Source: Paenibacillus sp. HB172176 (GTDB lineage Bacteria; Bacillota; Bacilli; Paenibacillales; Paenibacillaceae). Taken from it: a stretch of DNA of 64,000 nucleotides. Positions 26,243-35,540 of the stretch are shown piece by piece; the first letter of the stretch is position 1, and each line of letters opens with the position of its first letter. The notes below the pieces were generated by a model. The model ran no database searches and was not told where the DNA came from. It worked only from the letters and a program-made list of their open reading frames with translations. The DNA lies in contig NZ_JAATHD010000027.1 of the NCBI RefSeq assembly GCF_011947265.1, forward strand, positions 1 to 64,000, written 5' to 3'. Made by a program: the position numbers and the translations under genes.

Positions 26243-27211
26243 CTACTCCCCTCGTTTATTATGCTCCAGATCTAACTCCAGAGACCACTCATATTGACCG
26301 AAACCGGCAATTATAGCGGTTTTTCCTTGACGCCACGCCGTTGCGACATTATCAAGAAAGCCCGTTGCAGGCTCCAACGCCACATGATACTGATTGGAAT
26401 AACCGCCATAGTTCGCCCATATCGCCAAATAAGGAATCTTCTCCTGAGGGAATAATAGCGTAAGCTTCTCCCCGCTCGCCGGATCGTACAATGAAACTCG
26501 CCCTTCGGGAAGCATACCGTCAAAATAAAATTTCTCCGCGGTTTGCGCGCATGCCGCCTCCACATCGTTCAAGAAAACCTCCGTCTGCCCAGGCAGAGAC
26601 GCCCTAGGCCATGAAAGTCTAGAGCCTCGGGCGCCTAATCGATTCTTATGCGAATAAGAAACGATGACTCGATTAAGCTCGTCAGGAACTTCGATCATCA
26701 TGCCGGCGTTGACTTGAAAGAGAGGGTGGGCCGCCCACAGAAACGGAATTGGATCAGAACTCACATTAGCGGCCCTATAATCGATTCTTAGCCGGCCTTT
26801 GTCAGTGAAGGAATAGGTTTTCTCCAATCGATAGGGAAGCTGCAGGCCGTCAACAGCACAATGCAAGCGATTGTCTTGAATAGGCTCACAGCGCCAAGGC
26901 AACGACCATACCTCGCCATGATCGGGCAGCTTCGTTCCGCGCCAAGGTGATTCTTGAAGCTCGCAAGCATCGATGGTAGGGAACATCTCGTCCCATCCGC
27001 TGCCATCTCCTTCTGCGAATGAACTGCCATAGCCGCGATGTCCGAGCGGCATTGCAGTTCGGGACAACCATTCTCTTCCTGTAACTCTATCCTTCAGCGA
27101 TACGATTTTGCTGCCCAGCGAAGGAAGGAGCATCAGCTCCAGATTGACATTGAAGCCTTTCCATGCTGAATATCCTTCAAAGGTCGTTTTCTCCCACCTG
27201 CCGTGATTCAT
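26243..27211 (-). CDS. Aldose 1-epimerase-like protein
   Basis: This 322-residue protein has the galactose-mutarotase (supersandwich) fold pattern: GSKIVSLKDRVTGREWL near the start, WDEMFPTID, DHGEVWSLPW (with the conserved His), PFLWAAHPLF and a C-terminal VALEPATG.LDN. It likely interconverts anomers of a sugar or uses the fold on a related sugar, in the cytosol. The ATG at 27211 is 9 bases after GAGAGGTG; the longer frame starts at a GTG inside that RBS. It lies 52 bases after the DUF5107/TPR gene in the same direction. Confidence 0.8.
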   Translation of the reverse strand: MNHGRWEKTTFEGYSAWKGFNVNLELMLLPSLGSKIVSLKDRVTGREWLSRTAMPLGHRGYGSSFAEGDGSGWDEMFPTIDACELQESPWRGTKLPDHGEVWSLPWRCEPIQDNRLHCAVDGLQLPYRLEKTYSFTDKGRLRIDYRAANVSSDPIPFLWAAHPLFQVNAGMMIEVPDELNRVIVSYSHKNRLGARGSRLSWPRASLPGQTEVFLNDVEAACAQTAEKFYFDGMLPEGRVSLYDPASGEKLTLLFPQEKIPYLAIWANYGGYSNQYHVALEPATGFLDNVATAWRQGKTAIIAGFGQYEWSLELDLEHNKRGE

Positions 27212-27263
27212 CTTCTTGCGCACCTCTCATTCCCGTCAGAATCTTCAATCCCTATTTCATTTC

Positions 27264-30200
27264 CTACCTGAGCAAATCAAGATGCAAGGCAGCTCCTTGA
27301 TGGGCCGGTTCGAGCTTCAATACTTCATGGAAATGTTGTTCGGCTTCTGCCGCATGTTCGAGTCCAAGCGAACCGAGCGCAATCATATAGTGACAATGAA
27401 TGCGATTTCTATTGTCCAGATTTTCGTCGAAGACCAAAAAGTCGGGCAATGACACGGCGAAATAATCGATTTTTTGCGATTGAAACAAATGTTGTTCACC
27501 GTAATCAACCAGCTTGTTGAAGCGACTGCGGGCTTCGCGTTCCAAGCCCAGCTTCCGCAGCGCCGCGCCTTGATAATAGATCATGTGAGGAGGTTGATCA
27601 TTATAGAACATGGCGCTTGCAGGCTCGCTCAGACCTTTCGAGGCGAGTAACCAGTATTTGCGAGCTTCCTCGGAACGGCCAAGCCTATGATAAGCATTTC
27701 CAAGGTAATAGTCGATATTATTCTCTTGAGCGCCTTCAAGCTTGCCTTCATTCAAGGATAGCGGATATTGCTTGGCCGCGTTCAGTTGATGAACGGCTTC
27801 ATCCGCCTTTCCTTGCGCCAGAAGCTGTCTGGCAAGCTCTACTCGTGCCAGGACATATTGAGCCGGAACCTTGCCTTCCCCGCCTTCCCAAGGGTGAAAG
27901 CTGCGCGTAAGGATGAGCTTGAGCGCTTCTTCATGACGGCCAAGGAAGTTGTGCAGCGTCACATATTCGAGATACAGATCATCACGAGCCTCGATTAACT
28001 TCTTATGCGTCTCCATGGCCGTTAAACGTTGTTCGGCTGAATAGGAAAGTTTCTTGCTTAATTGATCCAGCTCGTAGAAGACGCGCGCATCTTCCGGCGC
28101 AAGCGATTGCGCCTTCAGGAGCGATGCCATTGCTTCATCCGGCTTGTTTTGCTTATTATAATAAGCCAGAGCCAGATTGCGGTGTACGGTGGCGAAGCTG
28201 TTGTCCAGAGCAGCAGAAGCCTCCCAATTCGTTGCCGCATCCAAGTGGCGCTTCTTGTCGTACAGCAGATTGCCAAGATAATAGCGCGCCTTTGCGTCAT
28301 TCCTGCGCGACTCGGCAGCATGGGACAAGACCAGGTAGTCTGCGATGGTATTCGGAAAGCAATAGGCGGATTCGGCTTGTTCGCCTCGCTCATAGAATGA
28401 GTTGCAGGACGAATCATCCCCGGACAAATGATGAAAGTAACCTTGATAATAGTGCACCATGGGATAGACATCTCCTTCGGTGCGCTCTGCCATTCTGCTC
28501 AGCAATTCCAGCGCTTCCTCGTACAACCCCATATCCGCATAATCCTGCGCCAGCGAGATATAATTGTGGACATCGTCGCGCATAAGGCAGACGAGAGCAT
28601 GCAGGGCTTTAGAGGCCCCTTCCGCTTTCCCTGCTGCTTGGCAGATTAAAAAGAGCTCATGGCGTGAACCGAAATCCATCGGATCGTACGCCGAAGTTTC
28701 CAGTGCAAGACGCTCGGATTCTGAGAATCGCTTCAGCTTGCGCAATAACGCGGTTTTCACAAGTCTTGCTTTCAGGTTATGATAGTGCGACGATAAGGAA
28801 CGTTCAATAAGCTCCAGCGCCTCATCCAGCTTGCCGTCGCCCGCTGCAAGTTGAGCGAGCTCCAAATATCCTGCGGATTGCCAGGCGCCTGACCAAACGG
28901 ATTTGTAGAAGGCTGCGAAGGCTTCTTCGCGACGATCCTGCCACTTGAGCGATTTACCCAGATGAAAGAACGGCTCCGCATCGTAGGGTCTGGCGTTATG
29001 GCGGGTAAGCGTTGCTATAGCGCGGCGGAAGTAAGCTTCGCTGTCCTGGAATTGTCCTCGTCGCAGCAAGAGCAGACCGTACGCATTATTTAAACGAATA
29101 TCGTCAGGATCGCGCTTCAAGCCCTCCAAATAATAGGGATCGGGTTCATAGGTGGCATGGCGGTATTGCTCCAGATGTTGGCCGGCTAAGTAGAGTCCCT
29201 CCGTGCTTCGTATATCGGCAGGCTCGCCAATCGCTTTGGCGGGCTCAGGCGTTTTCTCTATTCCCTTTCGCGTCGGCCGATAGCTAACCAGTTCATTTCC
29301 ATTATGATCCAGAACAACTAGCGACAGGTTCTGTTCTTCCTCTCCTTCTTCGAGAACCGCCGACGCACTGAAGGTTTGGGTCGGAGACAAACGAATGGTT
29401 TGATCGATATAATCGCGTTGCTTGCCGCTCAAGACGATCCGAGCTTGCTCGAAGATCGAGGTTGCATATACGGTTATCGTTGTTTGCCGTTCGTTGATTT
29501 CCAGATTGACAGCGGCATCGATCGTCGCATTCTTCACCATGCCGACTTCTTTGTAAGGCATAAAGTATTGCTTGAAGCTTTTCTCCTCATAGGGCTGAAG
29601 CCAGGTGAAATCGGGCTGGTTATCCGTATATACTCCAGTCATCAGCTCGATGTAAGGCCCGTCCTCATCGGTAAGATTGCGATCCCAGGCTTGGCCGAAC
29701 TCGCCATGCCCCCAAGTCCATTGTTTTTTGCCGGGGGACACATGCTTATTTGCAATATGAAGAATGCCCGCCTTCTTGTCGTGATCGTAGCCTCCGACGA
29801 AATCGAAATCGGAATGATACGCCATATACGAGGTTGGTACTGGAATATTGCGGTATCGAGAAATGTCGACGCCCTCGGAATAATCCATTTTATAATAAGT
29901 TCCGGTCGCGATCGGGAATTTGGATACATCCCGTTTGCCATGGTCGAATACAGCATGGACATCCGGCGGAAAAACGGACTGGGTGTAATCGTTGACGGCT
30001 ACTGCGGGATTGGCCCACCATAGAAAGGTTTGCGGCTCGGCCGTTCGATTGTACAGCTGCGCGCTAATTTCCAGATAGGCTTTTCCGGGATGCAGGGTGA
30101 AGCCCGTCGTGACCTTCGTGCCGTACATGCGGTCGATTTCCCCTACCCACACCGTCTTGCTGCCGTCTTCGTTCTCGCGGATATCGCAATCGACCGGTCC

Positions 30201-30593
30201 GTAAGTGTTCGGCCGGTGATGCTGCGGCCAGTTGAATTCGATGCCGCCAGAGATCCAAGGTCCGGCGAGTCCGACAAGCGCAGGTTTGATGACCCGATTA
30301 TAATAGACAAAGTCGTATTGATTCGTCTTGTCCAATGCTCTGTAAATTCGGCCTCCCAGCTCAGGCATCAACTGAATTTGAATGAATTCGTTCTCCAGGA
30401 AGACCATTCGGTACGGCTTCATCACCTTCTCGTCATAAACCTTGTCGATGACGGGATGCGGGTAGACGCGTCCCGAGCTCCCTTGATAAACACGTTTCTC
30501 GAGAAACATCGGGTTCTGATCAGGCTTCCCGACTTCATAAGTGGGCAGCTCTATCGTCTGTTCCCAAACCTTTACTTCAGCTTGTGCAGCCAT
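27264..30593 (-). CDS. Large DUF5107 protein with TPR repeats
   Basis: This 1109-residue cytosolic protein without signal peptide has two parts. The N-terminal 350 or so residues form a DUF5107/galactose-mutarotase-like region (LMPELGGRIYRALDKTNQYDFVY, GIEFNWPQHHR), and from about 480 to the end are tetratricopeptide-like helical repeats, e.g. NNAYGLLLLRRGQFQDSEAYF and FHLGKSLKWQDRREEAF. Such proteins occur in carbohydrate loci, but their reaction is not established. A promoter with a regulatory box is at 30632-30697. RBS GAGGAGG, 10 bases before ATG. It is probably co-transcribed with the epimerase-like gene. Confidence 0.85.
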   Translation of the reverse strand: MAAQAEVKVWEQTIELPTYEVGKPDQNPMFLEKRVYQGSSGRVYPHPVIDKVYDEKVMKPYRMVFLENEFIQIQLMPELGGRIYRALDKTNQYDFVYYNRVIKPALVGLAGPWISGGIEFNWPQHHRPNTYGPVDCDIRENEDGSKTVWVGEIDRMYGTKVTTGFTLHPGKAYLEISAQLYNRTAEPQTFLWWANPAVAVNDYTQSVFPPDVHAVFDHGKRDVSKFPIATGTYYKMDYSEGVDISRYRNIPVPTSYMAYHSDFDFVGGYDHDKKAGILHIANKHVSPGKKQWTWGHGEFGQAWDRNLTDEDGPYIELMTGVYTDNQPDFTWLQPYEEKSFKQYFMPYKEVGMVKNATIDAAVNLEINERQTTITVYATSIFEQARIVLSGKQRDYIDQTIRLSPTQTFSASAVLEEGEEEQNLSLVVLDHNGNELVSYRPTRKGIEKTPEPAKAIGEPADIRSTEGLYLAGQHLEQYRHATYEPDPYYLEGLKRDPDDIRLNNAYGLLLLRRGQFQDSEAYFRRAIATLTRHNARPYDAEPFFHLGKSLKWQDRREEAFAAFYKSVWSGAWQSAGYLELAQLAAGDGKLDEALELIERSLSSHYHNLKARLVKTALLRKLKRFSESERLALETSAYDPMDFGSRHELFLICQAAGKAEGASKALHALVCLMRDDVHNYISLAQDYADMGLYEEALELLSRMAERTEGDVYPMVHYYQGYFHHLSGDDSSCNSFYERGEQAESAYCFPNTIADYLVLSHAAESRRNDAKARYYLGNLLYDKKRHLDAATNWEASAALDNSFATVHRNLALAYYNKQNKPDEAMASLLKAQSLAPEDARVFYELDQLSKKLSYSAEQRLTAMETHKKLIEARDDLYLEYVTLHNFLGRHEEALKLILTRSFHPWEGGEGKVPAQYVLARVELARQLLAQGKADEAVHQLNAAKQYPLSLNEGKLEGAQENNIDYYLGNAYHRLGRSEEARKYWLLASKGLSEPASAMFYNDQPPHMIYYQGAALRKLGLEREARSRFNKLVDYGEQHLFQSQKIDYFAVSLPDFLVFDENLDNRNRIHCHYMIALGSLGLEHAAEAEQHFHEVLKLEPAHQGAALHLDLLR

Positions 30594-30631
30594 TTGTATT
30601 CATCCTCCTCAATCCATCTATTCTTGTATTC

Positions 30632-30697
30632 ATCGTACGGAAATCGGTCGCGGACCGCCATTGACAATTGAATGATAATGATGGACGATATGATGAT
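30632..30697 (-). promoter_or_regulatory. AraC-type promoter module, DUF5107 side
   Basis: On the minus strand, -10 TACGAT (30632-30637) and a poor -35 TGGCGG (30655-30660) are 17 bases apart. Fourteen bases upstream of the -35 is a 24-base block (30674-30697, core ATGGACGATATGATGAT on the plus strand) that is identical, at identical spacing, before the alpha-galactosidase gene. A weak -35 plus an upstream box suggests an activator-dependent promoter. The box also lies about 50 bases before the divergent AraC gene. Confidence 0.7.
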
Positions 30698-30747
30698 AAT
30701 CATCCAATTCAATTCGTGATAATAGGGCATAACTACGGGGTGTCATA

Positions 30748-31641
30748 ATGATAGATAGACAATTGAAGGAAGATGGCTTCCAATCGCAAAGATTGATCGT
30801 GCTTCCAGATCATATCTTGGACGAATACTCTGCACATCCGCTGATCAAGTCGCTGCATATTACAGATATCGGCTGCTTTCCTCATGCGCGCGATCATTAC
30901 CGAAGACGGCCGGAGGGCAGTCAGGCTTATATCATCATGTATTGCACGAACGGGCGAGGGTGGGTAAGAAGGAATAACGAACGGCGTTACGAGGTGCGCA
31001 AGGGCGAGATTACAGTCATCCCTGCCGGCATGCCGCATGAATATGGATCTTCGGAAGAGGAGCCATGGACGATCTATTGGCTGCATGTGAAGGGCGAGCT
31101 GGGGCCGTCATTCTTCGAAGAGGAATGGAACGCGGCGCCAGTGCCCCTTCCGGTGGAGCGTTCTTCGGAAATGATCGGATTGTTCGACGAATGCTTTGGA
31201 TTGCTCAGCCAAGGCTATTCTCTGGAGCATGTCGCCTATGTCTCGCAGCTTGCTTGTCATCTGGCGGGCTTGATTCGTCTTATTCAGACCAGGCGTCAAG
31301 CTGTTCCGAGTCCAAGAAGGCAGCTTGATATCGAGAAGGCTATACAGTATATGACAGAGCGTCTGGAGGATAATGTATCACTGTCGGAGCTTGCCGCGCA
31401 GGCGGCATTGTCCGTCCCCCATTTCACGCAGCTCTTCAAAAAAAAGACCGGCTATTCGCCGATTGACTATTATCTGCGATTGAAAATACAGTTAGCCGGT
31501 CAATATCTGGATTTAACCGATCAAAGCGTCAAAGCAATCGGCGCGCGCGTTGGATTTCAGGATCCGTACTATTTCTCGCGCTTGTTCAAAAAAATAATGG
31601 GAAAGTCGCCTAGCGCGTACCGAAGCACGCATAAAGGCTGA
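30748..31641 (+). CDS. AraC-family regulator
   Basis: A 297-residue AraC-type transcription regulator. The N-terminal cupin-like sugar-binding part is at about 30-150 (ITVIPAGMPHEYGSSEEEPW, given as landmark). The C-terminal pair of helix-turn-helix motifs is at about 200-297, with the family signature ending VGFQDPYYFSRLFKKIMGKSPSAYR. It is divergent from the DUF5107 gene and converges with the alpha-galactosidase gene, with 25 bases between stops. The duplicated box in both target promoters makes it the best candidate for their regulator. Confidence 0.92.
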   Translation: MIDRQLKEDGFQSQRLIVLPDHILDEYSAHPLIKSLHITDIGCFPHARDHYRRRPEGSQAYIIMYCTNGRGWVRRNNERRYEVRKGEITVIPAGMPHEYGSSEEEPWTIYWLHVKGELGPSFFEEEWNAAPVPLPVERSSEMIGLFDECFGLLSQGYSLEHVAYVSQLACHLAGLIRLIQTRRQAVPSPRRQLDIEKAIQYMTERLEDNVSLSELAAQAALSVPHFTQLFKKKTGYSPIDYYLRLKIQLAGQYLDLTDQSVKAIGARVGFQDPYYFSRLFKKIMGKSPSAYRSTHKG

Positions 31642-31666
31642 CTTCCCCAAGAGGGCCGATTGATTA

Positions 31667-33784
31667 TTACTGCTCGCGTATATGATACATCAGACTGTCA
31701 AAATCGCCTCTCAGCGGCAGTTCTATGCCGATTCGCATGAGCGACTGTCCGCTGTGCACGCCATCGATGCCGTCGATCCTATACCCTTTGTCAGGGTTCA
31801 GTCCTTGCAGAAGCAAGCGGGGAAGCCGGTCGCCAAGCTTCTGAGAGTGAAGGAACGCGAATAGGACGCTCTCTTCCCCGCCGTTCCCGTCAGATCCGAC
31901 ATACTGCACCGCTTCGACGCCTTTGTGCTTCAGCATGCCCAGACGATATTGTCTGCCCTCTTGAACCAGAGGTCGTATGGCCTTGTACTGATCCACCAGA
32001 GCGGCTGCTTCCGCAAGCTGGTCCTTGCTCCAGTGGTTCAGGTTGGCTCCGATTCCGAGCGTGCCCGTCATAGCGCTGTGGAAGCGGTATGCGATGGAAG
32101 TAGCGCGCTTGTTCATCCCGCTAATCTCTTCCGTCACCCAGCAGGTCATCAGCTTCGGCGTATAGACGTACGAGAAGCCTTCTTGAATGCTAAGTCGATC
32201 AAATGCGTCCGTGTTGTCGCTCGGCCATGCTTGATCGGCGTAGCGCAGCATGCCGAAGTCGATGCGGGAGCCGCCGCCGGCGCAGGTCTCGAATGCGACA
32301 TGGGGAAATTTCTCGCGCAGCTCCGCCCATATCTCGTATAAGCTGTGAACATGCCGAGTCCATAGCTCCTTCTGGCGATTAAGGGGATGATTGTGCATGC
32401 CCGGCTCGGTAATCGTACGGTTCATATCCCATTTGATGAATGAGATGTCATGTTGTCCAAGCAGCTCCGACATAAATGAAAGGATGTAGCTTTTCACCTC
32501 GGGCATGGACAAATTGAGCACGAGTTGATTGCGAAGCTCCGTACGCGAGCGGGTAGGAAAATGATAGACCCAATCGGGATGGCTGCGATACAGATCGCTG
32601 TCCGGATTAACGGCTTCCGGCTCGACCCAGATGCCGAACTCCATGCCGAGTCCGCGAACCTTGTGAATCAGCTCGCCAAGACCGTTCGGGAATTTATCCG
32701 AATTGACGGTCCAATCCCCCAAACCTGCATGATCATGATTGCGCTGACCGAACCAGCCGTCATCGATAACGAACAGCTCCACGCCAAGCCGGGAAGCGCG
32801 CTCGGCAAGCTCCATCTGATCTTGTACGTTGACGTCGAAGTATGTGGCTTCCCATGAATTATACAGCACCTTGCGCAGTCCTCTGTCAGGCGCCACGACT
32901 TCATATTGATAGCGGTGCAGCATGCGGCTCATGGCGCCAAACCCGTCCGAGACGTAACCGCCTACAAAGGTCGGCGTTGCAAAGCTATGCCCCGGCTGAA
33001 GCGTCCATTCGCTGTCGAAATCGTTGATGCCTCCCGTTACCCTCACGAGCTCGAATGCTGTTTTCTCCGCGACGATCTTCCAGTTGCCGCTCCAGGCCAG
33101 CGCCCCGAACCATACTTGACCGGATTGCTCGGAAGCGTTCCCTCCGTCGATCGCGAACCATGGATTGGCGTGGCCGTCGGTGAAGCCGCGCCGCGACTCC
33201 AGCACCGTCTTCCCTTCGGATAGATCCGTATTCCGGAGTTGAAATTCGCCGGACCATTTACCCGTTACATGGGTTAAGCGATGGCGAGGCAGCACCGGCA
33301 TTGTCCAAGCGGCCGACTGGACATTCTCCAGCACGATATCCTGGCTTCCGCAATTGTCTATGACGGCGGAACGTTCGATGAGGTCAAGTCCGGGAAAGAC
33401 GGTGTAGATCAGGCGTGCCTGGAGCGGATAGTACTCATCCTTCAGCATAATCGTCAGCGTCTCTCTGCCATCCTGTTGTTCAATGGCATATCCTTCGTAG
33501 TCAAGACGAAGATCGCGCACACCGTCATGCCAGCGAACCTTCAAGGACGGCTCCATATACGACAAACCGCCCCAGTAGGCGTATTCTTCCGCTTCACGAT
33601 CCAAAGCGGCATCGAACGAGCTATGCGAACGACTGCCTAAGAGAGGCGCGCAGTCTGCCGCCGCAACGGGATCTCCCCAATACAAATGCTGCAGAATTCC
33701 TTTATCATTGATGCCGAATACGTAAGAACTGTGATCCGTAGAGATCGAAAATATGCGCAGGACAGGGTCGAAATGAATATTCAG
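31667..33784 (-). CDS. GH36 alpha-galactosidase
   Basis: This enzyme removes terminal alpha-1,6-galactose from oligosaccharides. About 705 residues, GH36 layout: N-terminal beta-supersandwich (1-280), a TIM barrel with FVIDDGWFG and WVEPEAVNPDSDLY, the nucleophile Asp in FIKWDMNR (about 453) and the acid/base Asp in WPSDNTDA (about 523), then a C-terminal sheet. There is no signal peptide, so it works on imported sugars. An in-frame GTG at 33793 lies within the GAGGTG RBS; the CTG at 33784, 6 bases after it, gives MNIHFDP and is the likely start. Confidence 0.92.
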   Translation of the reverse strand: MNIHFDPVLRIFSISTDHSSYVFGINDKGILQHLYWGDPVAAADCAPLLGSRSHSSFDAALDREAEEYAYWGGLSYMEPSLKVRWHDGVRDLRLDYEGYAIEQQDGRETLTIMLKDEYYPLQARLIYTVFPGLDLIERSAVIDNCGSQDIVLENVQSAAWTMPVLPRHRLTHVTGKWSGEFQLRNTDLSEGKTVLESRRGFTDGHANPWFAIDGGNASEQSGQVWFGALAWSGNWKIVAEKTAFELVRVTGGINDFDSEWTLQPGHSFATPTFVGGYVSDGFGAMSRMLHRYQYEVVAPDRGLRKVLYNSWEATYFDVNVQDQMELAERASRLGVELFVIDDGWFGQRNHDHAGLGDWTVNSDKFPNGLGELIHKVRGLGMEFGIWVEPEAVNPDSDLYRSHPDWVYHFPTRSRTELRNQLVLNLSMPEVKSYILSFMSELLGQHDISFIKWDMNRTITEPGMHNHPLNRQKELWTRHVHSLYEIWAELREKFPHVAFETCAGGGSRIDFGMLRYADQAWPSDNTDAFDRLSIQEGFSYVYTPKLMTCWVTEEISGMNKRATSIAYRFHSAMTGTLGIGANLNHWSKDQLAEAAALVDQYKAIRPLVQEGRQYRLGMLKHKGVEAVQYVGSDGNGGEESVLFAFLHSQKLGDRLPRLLLQGLNPDKGYRIDGIDGVHSGQSLMRIGIELPLRGDFDSLMYHIREQ

Positions 33785-33813
33785 AATGATCACCTCATGT
33801 GCTTGATGCGCTT

Positions 33814-33879
33814 ATCGTACGGAAAATCGCGGTTTGAAGCCATTGACGATATGCGGATAATGATGGACGATATGATGAT
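33814..33879 (-). promoter_or_regulatory. AraC-type promoter module, alpha-galactosidase side
   Basis: -10 TACGAT (33814-33819) and -35 TGGCTT (33837-33842) on the minus strand, spacing 17, with the identical 24-base block at 33856-33879, again 14 bases beyond the -35. It matches the module at 30632-30697 in order and spacing. It lies between the divergent alpha-galactosidase and sulfatase genes and may also affect the sulfatase. Confidence 0.7.
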
Positions 33880-34019
33880 TCATTAGAATGCGACAATCAA
33901 AACGAAAAAAAACCAATCAACGTCCGGTCGGTCGCGAAACAGCTGACAGGTATAATAGAAGAATGGCGGATGAACGATAATCGGATTGAGTGCCATAAAA
34001 TTGCAGAAGGAGCGTGCAG

Positions 34020-35540
34020 ATGAAAGCTATACTGGTTATGTTCGACTCATTGAACCGTCATATGCTTCCTCCCTACGGGGGAAAGGACATTCATGCACCA
34101 AACTTCAGTCGTCTGGCCGAACAAAGCGTGACCTTCGACAATCATTGGGTAGGCAGCATGCCTTGCATGCCCGCAAGGAGAGATTTGTTAACGGGTCGTC
34201 ATCATTTTCTCCATCGAAGCTGGGGGCCGCTTGAACCGTTCGACGATTCCATGCCCGCGATGCTGCGGGAGAACGGCGTCTACTCCCACTTGGTCAGCGA
34301 TCACTATCATTACTGGGAAGCCGGAGGCTCTACCTACCATGGTCAATATACGACATGGGACAATGTGCGCGGGCAAGAGGGCGATCCCTGGAAAGGCGTG
34401 GTCGCCGAGCAGAGTATACCTGAGCATGTTCACCGCTATGAAGGATATCGCGGCCGTTTGTTCCGTCAAGACTGGATTAACCGGCAATCTATGCGTACGG
34501 AAGACAGCCATTCTCAGACGAAGACCTTCGCGCGTGGATTGGAATTTATTCGTACCAACCACGCAGAGGACAACTGGCTGCTTCAGATCGAAGCTTTCGA
34601 TCCACATGAGCCTTTTTTCGCCCCTCAAGCCTACAGAGACCTCTATCCGCATGATTACGAGGGTAAGCCGTTCGATTGGCCTAACTATGCGCAAGTGCAG
34701 GAAACCAGACAGGAAGCGGAGCATTGTAGGTACGAATACTCAGCGCTGCTGAGCATGTGCGACGCGTCGCTTGGCAAGGTTATGGATGCCATGGACGAAT
34801 ACGGCTTATGGAAGGATACCCTGCTGATTGTTACCACGGATCATGGACTGCTGCTCGGCGAGCATGACTGGTGGGGCAAGAGCATGATGCCGTTCTATAA
34901 CGAGATCGCCCGAACGCCGCTGTTTCTATGGGATCCCCGTTCCGGCAGTCGCGGTGCGAGATGCGGGCAATTGACGCAAATGATCGATCTTGCCCCGACC
35001 ATACTGGATTTCTTTGGCGTCGCAGCGACGAAGGATATGACAGGCATCCCGCTGACAGATGCGCTGCGGGCGGAAGCTGAGGGACGACGCAGCCGCGAGG
35101 CGGTCATGTTCGGCATACACGGAGCCCATGTGAATTGCACCGATGGCCGGTATGTCTATATGCGCGCGCCCGTACGGGCGGATAACTCTCCGCTTTACAA
35201 CTATACGCTTATGCCGGCGCATATGGCTTCGCTCTTCTCTGTAGAGGAGCTGTCAGGCATGGAGTTGTCCGAACCCTGGACGTTCACGAAGGGATTGCGC
35301 ACGCTTCGCATCAAAGCCGACAGCTTTGTTCCCGCGCACCGGATGGGCACCCTGCTGTATGATTTGGATACCGACCCCATGCAAAGCCAGACGTTGAACG
35401 ACGAGGCGGCCGAAGAGCGGATGAAGCTCTTGCTCGTGAAGCTGATGGAGGCGAGCGCCGCGCCGCAGGAGCAGTACGAGCGTCTGGGGTTGGACAAAGA
35501 ACCGCCGAGAACCCAGCCTTACGCATCTTCCGGCGAATAG
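34020..35540 (+). CDS. Cys-type sulfatase
   Basis: This 506-residue protein belongs to the type I sulfatase/alkaline phosphatase superfamily. The sulfatase signature C-x-P-x-R is present as Cys49-Met-Pro-Ala-Arg53 within CMPARRDLLTG, where Cys is oxidised to formylglycine in active enzymes. Metal-site residues include Asp9 (MFDS) and TTDHGLLLGEHDWWGK. There is no signal peptide, so it is cytosolic. The ATG at 34020 lies 7 bases after AAGGAG. No maturation enzyme is in the window. The 3' end overlaps the convergent response-regulator gene by 22 bases. The substrate may be a sulfated or phosphonated glycan part, which is inference. Confidence 0.85.
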   Translation: MKAILVMFDSLNRHMLPPYGGKDIHAPNFSRLAEQSVTFDNHWVGSMPCMPARRDLLTGRHHFLHRSWGPLEPFDDSMPAMLRENGVYSHLVSDHYHYWEAGGSTYHGQYTTWDNVRGQEGDPWKGVVAEQSIPEHVHRYEGYRGRLFRQDWINRQSMRTEDSHSQTKTFARGLEFIRTNHAEDNWLLQIEAFDPHEPFFAPQAYRDLYPHDYEGKPFDWPNYAQVQETRQEAEHCRYEYSALLSMCDASLGKVMDAMDEYGLWKDTLLIVTTDHGLLLGEHDWWGKSMMPFYNEIARTPLFLWDPRSGSRGARCGQLTQMIDLAPTILDFFGVAATKDMTGIPLTDALRAEAEGRRSREAVMFGIHGAHVNCTDGRYVYMRAPVRADNSPLYNYTLMPAHMASLFSVEELSGMELSEPWTFTKGLRTLRIKADSFVPAHRMGTLLYDLDTDPMQSQTLNDEAAEERMKLLLVKLMEASAAPQEQYERLGLDKEPPRTQPYASSGE

